A stretch of 64,000 nucleotides of DNA from Marivita sp003149565 (GTDB taxonomy: Bacteria; Pseudomonadota; Alphaproteobacteria; Rhodobacterales; Rhodobacteraceae), in NCBI RefSeq assembly GCF_965216415.1, contig NZ_CBDCFU010000002.1; one strand, 5' to 3'. Within the stretch, counting starts at the first letter, position 1. Each line of letters opens with the position of its first letter. Below the pieces are notes generated by a model that saw only the letters and a program-made list of their open reading frames with translations, was not told where the DNA came from and did no database searches. Shown piece after piece: positions 1-7,774 of the stretch. The translations under genes were made by a program, and so were the position numbers.

Positions 1-2
1 GC

Positions 3-1277
3 GAGGATGAGTACAAGTTTTACCTTGAGGACCTTGGAGCCAAGGCGATTGTCCTGGCGGACGGCTATGATGGCCCGGCATTGGCTGCGGCGCAGTCCTT
101 GGGCCTGATGGTGCTGCGTACGGTTGTGGCCGAAGGCGCGCCCGCCGGATCGTTCACTTTGTCGGCGGATGGCGCGATAGGTGATGCCCTGCCTGCCAGC
201 GATCCGACGGATGACGACGTTGCGCTTATTCTGCACACGTCCGGCACTACGTCGCGGCCCAAGATCGTGCCGCTCTTGCAGTCGAACGTGGCCGCGTCGG
301 CACATAACATCGCGGCGTCGCTGAATTTGACGGCAGAGGATCGCTGCCTCAACGTTATGCCGTTGTTCCACATTCACGGTCTGATTGCCGCGGTGTCGGC
401 ATCTTTGTCCGTGGGCGCGTCGATCTGGTGCGCGCCGGGATTTGACGCGCTGCGCTTCTTTGGCTGGATGCGCGATGCGACGCCCACATGGTACACCGCT
501 GTGCCGACCATGCATCAGGCCATCCTGACGCGCGCGGGCCGCAACGCGGATGTGATCGCGGAGGTGCCGCTGCGCTTCCTGCGGTCGTCCTCGGCGTCTT
601 TGCCGGCACAGGTGATGGAGCAGTTGCGCGAGACCTTCAACGCACCGGTGATCGAGGCTTATGGCATGACCGAAGCCGCGCACCAGATGTGCTGCAACCC
701 GTTCGACCGGCAGAAGCCCGGTGCGGTGGGTGTGGCCGCTGGCCCCGAAGTGCGCGTGGCGCATGAGACCGAGAACCGGCTGATCGACGGCACCGGCGAG
801 GTCGTGATTTCCGGCCCGAACGTGACACCGGGCTACGAGAGCAACCCCGATGCAAACGCAAAGAACTTTTTTGAGGCCGATGGCAAGCGCTGGTTCCGCA
901 CCGGCGATCAGGGCGCGTTTGACGAGGACGGGTTCCTGCATCTCACCGGGCGATTGAAGGAAATCATCAATCGCGGCGGCGAGAAGGTCTCGCCGCTCGA
1001 GGTGGATGGCGTTCTTCTGGATCACCCGGCGATTGCGCAGGTGGTGACGTTTGCCTTGCCGCATCCGAAACTGGGTGAAGAGGTGGCCGCTGCAGTTGTG
1101 CTGAAGGACGGCACCGAGGCGACCGACCGTGAGATCCGCGATTTCGCGGCAAGCCGCATGGCGGATTTCAAGGTGCCGCGCAAGGTGATCATTCTTGACG
1201 AGATTCCCAAAGGCGCCACCGGGAAGATGCAGCGCATCGGTCTGGCCGAGAAGCTGGGGCTTGTGGAGCCGGCTTGA
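3..1277 (+). CDS. AMP-dependent acyl-CoA synthetase (oxalate-CoA ligase-like), 5' truncated
   Basis: Activates a carboxylic acid to an acyl-CoA through an acyl-adenylate. The frame is open to the left edge, so the start lies outside the window; 424 residues are visible. The ANL-family signatures are in order: the phosphate-binding loop LHTSGTTSRPK near residue 78, EAYGMTEA near residue 220, the hinge GRLKEIINRGGEK near residue 335 and the C-terminal catalytic lysine region PKGATGKMQR. The segment HTSGTTSRPK followed by LFHIHGL and SSSASLP resembles plant and yeast oxalyl-CoA synthetases (AAE3/Pcs60 type), but other short-chain acids are possible. A PanE-like reductase and a TRAP transporter follow, which suggests organic-acid metabolism; that link is inference. 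Confidence 0.85.
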   Translation, partial: EDEYKFYLEDLGAKAIVLADGYDGPALAAAQSLGLMVLRTVVAEGAPAGSFTLSADGAIGDALPASDPTDDDVALILHTSGTTSRPKIVPLLQSNVAASAHNIAASLNLTAEDRCLNVMPLFHIHGLIAAVSASLSVGASIWCAPGFDALRFFGWMRDATPTWYTAVPTMHQAILTRAGRNADVIAEVPLRFLRSSSASLPAQVMEQLRETFNAPVIEAYGMTEAAHQMCCNPFDRQKPGAVGVAAGPEVRVAHETENRLIDGTGEVVISGPNVTPGYESNPDANAKNFFEADGKRWFRTGDQGAFDEDGFLHLTGRLKEIINRGGEKVSPLEVDGVLLDHPAIAQVVTFALPHPKLGEEVAAAVVLKDGTEATDREIRDFAASRMADFKVPRKVIILDEIPKGATGKMQRIGLAEKLGLVEPA

Positions 1278-1297
1278 TCTCAGGTCCGCGTGAAGTG

Positions 1298-1340
1298 CCG
1301 GGTGGCTCCTGCGGGAGCCTCCGGCGGGTGTTTTTTGCAA
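1298..1340. repeat. Short hairpin-bearing intergenic element
   Basis: A GGCTCC/GGAGCC hairpin with a four-base loop (1304-1319) is followed by CCTCCGGCGGGTGTTTTTTG and then a run ending AAGATGAAG. From memory, this string resembles a short element found repeatedly between genes in Rhodobacteraceae. It may act as a weak terminator for the acyl-CoA synthetase gene, but the T-run is about 12 bases from the stem. Only one copy was noticed in the window. Confidence 0.35.
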
Positions 1341-1392
1341 GATGAAGGAGGAGCGGTTCGCAGACCATCAGCGAATCGTTTTGGGGTGAGCA

Positions 1393-2373
1393 ATGAAGAT
1401 TTGCGTATTCGGAGCGGGCGCCATCGGCGGCTATATGGGTGTGAAGCTGGCCCAGGCCGGGGCAGATGTGAGCCTTGTGGCACGCGGGCCGCATCTTGCG
1501 GCGATGAAAGCCAACGGATTGAAGCTGATCGAAGAGGGTGGCGAGGAGACGGTTGTCTCGGTGACCGCCTCGGACAATCCGGCCGACCTTGGAGTTCAGG
1601 ATTACATCATCGTCACGCTCAAGGCGCATTCGGTGCCGCCGATTGTCGACAAGATGCAGCCACTCATCGGGCCGAACACCACGATCGTGTCTGGCGTGAA
1701 CGGGGTGCCGTGGTGGTATTTCCACAAGATCGGTGGCGAACATGAAGGCACGCGGTTGGAGTCGGTCGATCCGGGCAATGCGCAATGGGACGGTTTCGGG
1801 CCGGACCGGGTGCTGGGCTGCGTTGTCTATCCGGCCGCGGAAGTGATCGAGCCGGGCGTGGTCAAGCATATCGAGGGCAACCGCTTTTCATTGGGGGAGC
1901 CGGACGGGTCGAAGTCGGAGCGCGCGACGGCGTTGTCGCAGGCCTTGAGCTCGGCCGGGCTCAAGGCACCGGTGCGGCCGCGTCTGCGGGACGAGATTTG
2001 GGTGAAGCTTTGGGGCAACCTGTCGTTCAATCCGATTTCGGCGCTGACCCATGCGACGCTGGATGTGCTTTGTACCGATCCGGGCACGCGTTCGGTGGCA
2101 AAGGGCATGATGCTTGAGGCGCAGGAGATTGCCGAGGCGCTGGGGGTGAAGTTCCCGATTGATGTGGAGCGGCGGATCGACGGCGGGGCAGCTGTCGGCG
2201 CGCACCGGACGTCAATGCTGCAGGATCTGGATCAGGGCCGTCCAATGGAGATCGACGCGTTGGTCGGATCAGTGCAGGAATTGGGCCGCGTGGTGGGCGT
2301 GCCAACACCGACAATCGATACGGTGCTGGCGCTGGTGCAGTTGCGGGCGCGGACGGCCGGGCTTTATTCGTAA
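1393..2373 (+). CDS. 2-dehydropantoate 2-reductase family protein (PanE/ApbA)
   Basis: NADPH-dependent ketoacid reductase family whose type member reduces 2-dehydropantoate to pantoate in CoA synthesis. The Rossmann motif GAGAIGGYMG starts at residue 7. The C-terminal ApbA domain carries the lysine-containing stretch EIWVKLWGNLSFNPISALTHA near residue 200, normally part of the active site. The length of 326 residues is usual. It stands between an acyl-CoA synthetase and genes for organic-acid uptake rather than pantothenate genes, so it may act on another 2-ketoacid. The 3' end overlaps the convergent RidA gene by 10 bp. The family call is firm; the substrate is not. Confidence 0.85.
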   Translation: MKICVFGAGAIGGYMGVKLAQAGADVSLVARGPHLAAMKANGLKLIEEGGEETVVSVTASDNPADLGVQDYIIVTLKAHSVPPIVDKMQPLIGPNTTIVSGVNGVPWWYFHKIGGEHEGTRLESVDPGNAQWDGFGPDRVLGCVVYPAAEVIEPGVVKHIEGNRFSLGEPDGSKSERATALSQALSSAGLKAPVRPRLRDEIWVKLWGNLSFNPISALTHATLDVLCTDPGTRSVAKGMMLEAQEIAEALGVKFPIDVERRIDGGAAVGAHRTSMLQDLDQGRPMEIDALVGSVQELGRVVGVPTPTIDTVLALVQLRARTAGLYS

Positions 2374-2705
2374 GCGGCAGTCACGATCACTTCGACTTTA
2401 AGCTCGGGGCGGGCCAATTTGGCCTCCCCACAGGCGCGGGCGGGGGCGTGGCCTTCGGGTACCCACGCATCCCAGACCGCATTCATTTCAGCGAAATCGG
2501 CCATGTCGGCAACCCAGATGATGGCTTGCAGGATCTGTTCGCGGGATGATCCGGCCTGTTTCAGAAGCGCATCGACGCGGGCGAGGCAGTCCTGCGTCTG
2601 TTCGGTGACGCTGTCTCCTGCGCCCACCTGGCCACAGAGATAGACGGTGCCGTTGTGTTTGACGATCTTGCTCATCCGCTGGCCGATTTCCTGGCGTTCG
2701 ATCAT
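2364..2705 (-). CDS. RidA family protein (YjgF/YER057c/UK114)
   Basis: Members of this trimeric cytosolic family hydrolyse reactive enamine/imine intermediates or related metabolites. The 113-residue protein has the family core YLCGQVGAG, then ALLKQAGSSREQILQAIIWV and the C-terminal P-E-x-K-VEVIVTAA segment. In classical RidA the reactive arginine sits in the R-x-x-V-x-V end motif; here the corresponding stretch reads ARPELKVEVIVTAA, so deaminase activity should not be assumed. The start at 2705 is chosen because AGGAGA stands 6-7 bases upstream; an in-frame start 90 bases earlier lacks this. Convergent with the PanE-like gene. Confidence 0.85.
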   Translation of the reverse strand: MIERQEIGQRMSKIVKHNGTVYLCGQVGAGDSVTEQTQDCLARVDALLKQAGSSREQILQAIIWVADMADFAEMNAVWDAWVPEGHAPARACGEAKLARPELKVEVIVTAAYE

Positions 2706-2832
2706 GGGGTGTCTCCTGTTTGAAGTTTGCGCTGACACTTGCTGTTGGCGGGCGGATTGTCCAGCACGCTTGGGACAGATGAGGGGAGAGATCATAGGTC
2801 CGACACACGTGCGAAAAAGCGGTCCCGGTCAC

Positions 2833-3331
2833 AGGAATGCTTCTACAATCCCAACAATCCGGGAATGACCGCGCTGTGTCTGGAGCGGTATCAGAAACAG
2901 AGCTTTACCCAGGGCGAGTTGCAGGCGGAAAAGCCGAATATCGGTATCGCCAACACGGGGTCTGATCTGGCACCGCGCAACAAGATCCAATTGTCCCGGA
3001 GGGATCGGATCAAAGGGAGCAGTCGCGCTGGGGAGGCATGCCGATGGAGTTTCCGGTGCATCCGGTTCAGGAGACCGACAAGCGCCCTATGGCGGCGCTG
3101 GACCGGAACCTCGCTTACCTGAGACTTGTCGAAGTTCTATATGGCTATCCTATCGACGGGGTCGTACTGACCACAGGCTGTGACAAGACCACACCGGCGC
3201 AGGCCTTGGCGTCGGACAATCCGGTGGAGCCGGTGACGGATGTGGCGCATGTGGCCGGCTTGCCGCTGGGCGCCAATGTGCAGTTCATGACGGCGAAGAC
3301 GACCACCATGCCCTATGCCGCGCGCGGCTAG
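2833..3331 (+). pseudogene. IlvD/Edd family dehydratase fragment, frameshifted and truncated
   Basis: Two frames together encode the N-terminal part of a [Fe-S] sugar-acid or dihydroxy-acid dehydratase. The first frame (about 2833-3030) reads NPNNPGMTALCLERYQ and then IGIANTGSDLAPRNK. The second (about 3030-3331) reads GGMPMEFPVHPVQETDKRP and then DGVVLTTGCDKTTPA. The switch falls in the run around 3029-3037, consistent with one small indel. After about 150 residues the similarity breaks off and the frame stops, whereas the family is near 570-600 residues. There is no convincing start codon or ribosome site. It is a relic, probably of a sugar-acid dehydratase linked to the neighbouring TRAP system. 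Confidence 0.75.
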
Positions 3332-3395
3332 ATTTCCCTTGGAATCGGTCTGAGCTTTGTGCGTTTATGCCAACAGACAAAAGGGAGGAAATACC

Positions 3396-4430
3396 ATGAT
3401 CAAGCGCGCGTTTCTAAAGCTCGCTGGAACCACGGCACTGGCTTTGACGCTGGGCACAGGGGCGTTTGCGCAGGAGGTCACGCTGCGGATGCACCAGTTC
3501 CTGCCGGCGCAGGCCAATGTGCCGAAGAACGTGCTGGTGCCTTGGGCCGAGCGCGTGATGGAGGCATCGGGCGGGCGGATCGAGATCCAGCATTTCCCGT
3601 CGATGCAGCTGGGCGGTACGCCGCCGCAGCTGATCGACCAGGCGATTGACGGCGTGGCCGACATCATCTGGACCGTAGCTGGATACACGCCGGGTCGGTT
3701 CCCACGCGCTGAAGTGTTCGAGCTGCCCTTCACCATGACCGATGCGGGCGACATGTCAGCTGCCTATTGGGAGCTGGCCGAAGAGCAGATGATGGATCAG
3801 GACTTTGCCGATTTCAAAGTGCTGGGCGTCTGGGTGCATGGCCCCGGCGTGATCCATTCCGCCGACCCGATTGAAGTGCCGGGTGATCTGAATGGTGTGA
3901 AGCTGCGCGCACCGACACGGGTCACGAACAAGCTTTTCACCAATCTGGGCGCGACCACCGTGGGTATGCCGGTTCCGGCGATTCCCGAGGCGCTGTCCAA
4001 GGGGGTGGTGGATGCGACCGTGATCCCGTGGGAGGTGACGGGTGCCTTAAAGGTGGCGGAGCTGGTTGAGAACCATACCGAGTTCGAAGGACCTGCAATC
4101 TACACCACCACCTTCATCTTTGCTATGAACAAGGAAAAATACGAGAGCCTGCCGGATGATCTGAAGGCAGCCATCGATTCCCAGTCGGGGGCCGATTTCA
4201 GCCGTATGGCGGGGGCGCAGATGCAGGCGGATGATATACCGTCACGCGAAGCGGCGCTTGATATGGGCAACAACCTGATCACGCTTTCCGAAGCGGATGC
4301 CGGTCCGTGGCGCGAAGCTGCCGCTTCCACGACAGCCGAATGGATTGCCGAGATGGATGAGAAGGGCATTGACGGAAATGCTCTGATCGCGCGGGCGAAA
4401 GAGCTTTTGGACAAGCACCACACGCAGTAA
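3396..4430 (+). CDS. dctP: TRAP transporter substrate-binding protein DctP
   Basis: Periplasmic binding protein of a tripartite ATP-independent transporter that captures small carboxylates. It has 344 residues. A signal peptide (basic MIKRAF, hydrophobic core, cut near GAFAQEV, about residue 23) is followed by the DctP fold. The KLRAPTR segment near residue 170 contains the arginine that normally binds the ligand carboxylate, and the VDATVIPWE stretch is also typical. The start at 3396 is preceded by GGGAGG at 8 bases; upstream in-frame codons lack a ribosome site. It is first of a dctPQM set. The ligand cannot be read from sequence. Confidence 0.9.
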   Translation: MIKRAFLKLAGTTALALTLGTGAFAQEVTLRMHQFLPAQANVPKNVLVPWAERVMEASGGRIEIQHFPSMQLGGTPPQLIDQAIDGVADIIWTVAGYTPGRFPRAEVFELPFTMTDAGDMSAAYWELAEEQMMDQDFADFKVLGVWVHGPGVIHSADPIEVPGDLNGVKLRAPTRVTNKLFTNLGATTVGMPVPAIPEALSKGVVDATVIPWEVTGALKVAELVENHTEFEGPAIYTTTFIFAMNKEKYESLPDDLKAAIDSQSGADFSRMAGAQMQADDIPSREAALDMGNNLITLSEADAGPWREAAASTTAEWIAEMDEKGIDGNALIARAKELLDKHHTQ

Positions 4431-4493
4431 AGCGTGCCGCGTCGCGCGACCAAAGAGTCGGGCGGCGCACGGGACGGCGAGGGGCAGAGCGGG

Positions 4494-5078
4494 ATGAAGA
4501 CGGCGATTGAGCGCCTCGCGCGGGGTATGGCGATCCTTGGCGGTGTGGTGATGGTGGCGCTTGTGCTGCTGACCTGCGTGTCGGTTCTGGGACGCGGCCT
4601 CAATTCAATGGGCCATAGCGATTGGCTTATTGCGCTGTCCGAAGGCTTTGCCGATGCGCTGATTGCCAGCGGCGTCGGGCCGGTGACAGGCGACTTCGAG
4701 CTGGTCGAAGCAGGGATCGCGTTTTCGATCTTCGCCTTCCTGCCGATCTGCCAGCTTTATGCAGGCCATGCGACGGTCGATGTGTTCACATCGCGGCTGT
4801 CCGGCAGGGCCAATTCGTGGCTGATCGCATTTTGGGACGTGGTTCTGACAGTGGTGATCTGGCTGATCACATGGCGGCTGTTCGCGGGGTTGCTGGACAA
4901 GCTCGGGAACGGTGAGACCTCGTTCCTGCTGCAATTCCCGGTTTGGTGGGCCTATGCGGCGAGTTTCGTCGCCGCTTTGACCGCTTCGGTGACGGCGCTT
5001 TACTGTTCTGTCGGCCGGGTCACCTATGCCGCCACTGGACGGTCGATCCTGCCTGCATCGGGGGCGGATGCGGCATGA
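4494..5078 (+). CDS. dctQ: TRAP transporter small permease DctQ
   Basis: Small membrane subunit of the TRAP transporter, which links the large permease to the binding protein cycle. It has 194 residues with four hydrophobic segments, near residues 14-35, 75-95, 108-128 and 150-172. The first periplasmic/cytoplasmic loop is longer than usual, holding the ALSEGFADALIASGVGPV stretch. The start at 4494 places the first membrane helix close to the N-terminus; an earlier in-frame ATG at 4434 lies almost on the dctP stop and would add a 20-residue polar tail. The stop overlaps the dctM start in an ATGA arrangement, so the two are translationally coupled. Confidence 0.85.
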   Translation: MKTAIERLARGMAILGGVVMVALVLLTCVSVLGRGLNSMGHSDWLIALSEGFADALIASGVGPVTGDFELVEAGIAFSIFAFLPICQLYAGHATVDVFTSRLSGRANSWLIAFWDVVLTVVIWLITWRLFAGLLDKLGNGETSFLLQFPVWWAYAASFVAALTASVTALYCSVGRVTYAATGRSILPASGADAA

Positions 5079-6571
5079 GCATGCTTGAACTTGGGTTCTG
5101 GTCCTTTCCGGTCCTGCTGGTACTGATATTCCTGCGCGCGCCGATCGGGCTGGCGATGATGCTCTGCGGGATTGGCGGGCTGTGGATGGCGCTGGGCAGT
5201 CCGGACGTGGTGCTGGCGCGGCTCAAGTCCGAGACATATTCAACATTTTCCAGCTATTCTCTGTCGATTATTCCGATTTTCTTGTTAATGGGGCAGTTCG
5301 CGACCCTTTCGGGCATGTCGCAGGCCTTGTTCAAGGCGGCGGAATCGTGGCTGGGGCACCGCAAGGGGGGGGTCGCGATGGCCTCCGTCGGGGCTTGCGC
5401 GGGCTTTGGGGCTATTTGCGGATCGTCACTGGCGACCGCCGCCACGATGAGCCGGGTGGCGCTGCCGGAATTGCGGCGCAATGGGTATTCAGGCGGATTT
5501 TCTACAGCAACGCTGGCTGCGGGTGGCACTCTGGGCATTCTGATCCCGCCTTCGGTGATCCTGGTGATCTATGCGATCCTGACGGAACAGAACATCGCCA
5601 AACTGTTTCTGGCGGCGTTCATTCCGGGTGTGTTGGCTGCCATCGGTTACATGATCACGATTTCGCTTTATGTGCGGCGGCACCCCGAAGCGGCGGGACA
5701 TCGTGACCCGGTGCCTTATGGCGAGAGGGTGCGGGCGTTGATCGACGTGTGGCCTGTTTTGCTGGTGTTCGGGCTCGTGGTGGGCGGTATTTATCTGGGC
5801 TGGTTCACGCCGACCGAGGGGGCTGCTGTAGGGGCTGCGGGCACCGGGCTGATTGCGCTGGTGTCCGGCAACCTGAGCTGGGACGTGTTCAAGCAGAGCA
5901 TCATTCAGACAGGCGTCGCGACTGCGATGATCTTTTTTATCGTACTGGGGGCGGCGTTCTACAATGGGTTCCTTGCGCTGACGCAGGTGCCGCAGGAATT
6001 GTCGAACTGGGTCGTGGAGATGGGGCTGAGCCCGTTCATGGTGCTGTCGTTGATCCTGCTCTTCTACCTTGTGTTCGGCTGTTTGATGGACAGCCTCTCG
6101 ATGATCCTGTTGACGATCCCGATCTTCTTCCCGGTGATCTCGGTCATGGATTTCGGCTTTGTCGATCTGGCGGTCATGCAGGCGGATGCGGCACGTGAGG
6201 TGCTGGCAGCGGGTATTCCCGAGGGCATGACGCAGGAAATGCTGCAAGGCATCGAAAGCGCCATTGCCAGCGGCGTGGAACTGACGCGGGACCAGATGCG
6301 GGCGCTGGACATTCGCATGACGCAGGGCATGGCGAACCGGATCGAGGCGGAATGGGTGGCGATCTGGTTCGGCATCCTTGTGCTGATCGTGGTCGAGGTC
6401 GGCCTGATCACGCCGCCGGTGGGGATGAACCTGTTCATCATCAATTCGATGGATCGGAACACGCCGATGATGGAGACCTACAAGGCGGTGATCTGGTTTG
6501 TGGCGTCCGACTTGTTGCGGGTGATCCTGCTGGTGTTGTTTCCGGCAATCACGCTGTTCTGGCTTTACTGA
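5075..6571 (+). CDS. dctM: TRAP transporter large permease DctM, with an insertion
   Basis: Large membrane subunit that carries out sodium-coupled substrate import. The start overlaps the dctQ stop (ATGA). Typical DctM segments are visible: RAPIGLAMM near the N-terminus, GGTLGILIPPSVILVIYA near residue 150, GWFTPTEGAAVGA near residue 245, and LITPPVGMNLFI near the C-terminus. It is 498 residues, about 70 longer than the usual 425-430. The extra length lies in one block between VMDFGF and WVAIWFGILVL (about residues 350-425), a charged, alanine- and glutamate-rich segment predicted to be helical. Everything else is collinear with the family. Confidence 0.9.
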   Translation: MSMLELGFWSFPVLLVLIFLRAPIGLAMMLCGIGGLWMALGSPDVVLARLKSETYSTFSSYSLSIIPIFLLMGQFATLSGMSQALFKAAESWLGHRKGGVAMASVGACAGFGAICGSSLATAATMSRVALPELRRNGYSGGFSTATLAAGGTLGILIPPSVILVIYAILTEQNIAKLFLAAFIPGVLAAIGYMITISLYVRRHPEAAGHRDPVPYGERVRALIDVWPVLLVFGLVVGGIYLGWFTPTEGAAVGAAGTGLIALVSGNLSWDVFKQSIIQTGVATAMIFFIVLGAAFYNGFLALTQVPQELSNWVVEMGLSPFMVLSLILLFYLVFGCLMDSLSMILLTIPIFFPVISVMDFGFVDLAVMQADAAREVLAAGIPEGMTQEMLQGIESAIASGVELTRDQMRALDIRMTQGMANRIEAEWVAIWFGILVLIVVEVGLITPPVGMNLFIINSMDRNTPMMETYKAVIWFVASDLLRVILLVLFPAITLFWLY

Positions 6572-6631
6572 ACGGAGATCCGCGCATCAGCGCACAGATG
6601 TTTCATACAATCGCGCAGGAATAGATCTGGC

Positions 6632-6650
6632 AAACTGAACCGATCAGTTT
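6632..6650. promoter_or_regulatory. 19-bp inverted repeat upstream of the RND pump
   Basis: AAACTGA-ACCGA-TCAGTTT: perfect 7-bp arms around a 5-bp spacer, about 80 bases before the membrane fusion protein start. Size and shape match operators of TetR-family repressors that often control RND pumps, but no tetR gene lies beside it in this window. Confidence 0.55.
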
Positions 6651-6671
6651 AGATATTGGTGGGGTTTTGCG

Positions 6672-6696
6672 GGAACGTCACAGAACAAAGATCGTT
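6672..6696 (+). promoter_or_regulatory. EcfG-type promoter before the RND pump
   Basis: GGAAC (6672-6676), 16 bases, CGTT (6693-6696), a full match to the alphaproteobacterial general-stress sigma consensus. The -10 element ends 36 bases before the fusion-protein start. One perfect match per window is expected by chance, so placement rather than match alone supports it. Confidence 0.5.
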
Positions 6697-6732
6697 GCCG
6701 TGTTAACCTCGCGCGAAATCTGGAGATCTGTC

Positions 6733-7764
6733 ATGGGCCGTCTGTTTGTTCTTCTTTTGCTGGTTCTCAGCCCATTTGCGGCGCTGGCGCAGGACATGCG
6801 TCTGGCCAAGATCATCGAGGTCCAATCCAGCGATAGCGCGGTCACTCGACAGTTCTTCGGGCATGTGGTGGCAAAGGAAACGGTTGATTTGGCGTTTCAG
6901 GTCGGCGGACAGATCGTCGAATTGCCGGTGATCGAAGGCGCGCGGATCGACGAAGGCACAATGGTGGCGCAGCTCGATCTGGAGCCGTTCGAGCTGGCGC
7001 TCGACCAGGCGCGTGTGCAGAGAAACCAAGCGGAACGAACGCTGGACCGGTTGCAAAAGCTGCAAGGCAGCACGGTGAGCCAGGTGTCGGTGGACGATGC
7101 CGAAACCTCGCTTCGACTGGCCGAAATCGCAGTGCGCAATGCGGAACGTGAGTTGAACAATGCCACGCTGCTCGCGCCATTTGATGCGTTGGTCGCGTCA
7201 CGGAACGTGGCGAATTATGCGACCATTTCTGCGGGAACGCCGATTGTGCGATTGCACGACATGTCCGATCTGAGGATCGAGATCGACGTGCCCGAAGTGT
7301 TGTTTCAGCGCGCCGGGACCGATCCGAACCTCGAGCTTTGGGCGCAGTTTCCGACCGATGATGCCCGCTATCCCGTAACGCCCCGCGAATTCAACGCCGA
7401 GACGTCGCAGGTTGGCCAGACCTATCAGATCACGCTGGGCATGACCCCGCCCGAGGACCGGACGGTTCTGCCGGGGTCGTCTGTGACGGTCTATGCCACA
7501 CTGAACAGCGAAACACAGGACATCGTGATCCCGGCTTCCGCTGTCAGCACCGCGAATGACGGCAGCACATCGGTCATGGTGTTTACACCGACCGGCGCGG
7601 ATGAAGGCACAGTCGCACGGCGTCCCGTGACGGTAGAGCCGACGATCCGGGGGAATGTGCGCGTGACCGAAGGGCTGAAGCCGGGACAGGAGATTGTTGC
7701 CAGCGGGGCAAGCCAGTTGGCGGACGGGGATCGCGTCAAGCGGTTTACCGGTTTCTCGAACTGA
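6733..7764 (+). CDS. RND efflux periplasmic adaptor (membrane fusion protein)
   Basis: Periplasmic adaptor of a tripartite RND pump, joining the inner-membrane permease to an outer-membrane channel. It has 343 residues, with a signal peptide MGRLFVLLLL...AALAQDM cut near residue 19. The lipoyl half-motif FQVGGQIVELPV is followed by an alpha-hairpin (about residues 80-135, RNQAERTLDRLQ and AEIAVRNAERELNNA), the second lipoyl half LLAPFDALVASRN, a beta-barrel and a membrane-proximal domain. The start at 6733 has GGAG upstream and gives a clean signal peptide; the longer frame from 6667 buries it. The permease gene follows after 10 bp. No outer-membrane factor gene is present nearby. Confidence 0.9.
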   Translation: MGRLFVLLLLVLSPFAALAQDMRLAKIIEVQSSDSAVTRQFFGHVVAKETVDLAFQVGGQIVELPVIEGARIDEGTMVAQLDLEPFELALDQARVQRNQAERTLDRLQKLQGSTVSQVSVDDAETSLRLAEIAVRNAERELNNATLLAPFDALVASRNVANYATISAGTPIVRLHDMSDLRIEIDVPEVLFQRAGTDPNLELWAQFPTDDARYPVTPREFNAETSQVGQTYQITLGMTPPEDRTVLPGSSVTVYATLNSETQDIVIPASAVSTANDGSTSVMVFTPTGADEGTVARRPVTVEPTIRGNVRVTEGLKPGQEIVASGASQLADGDRVKRFTGFSN

Positions 7765-7774
7765 GCACCGCGCC

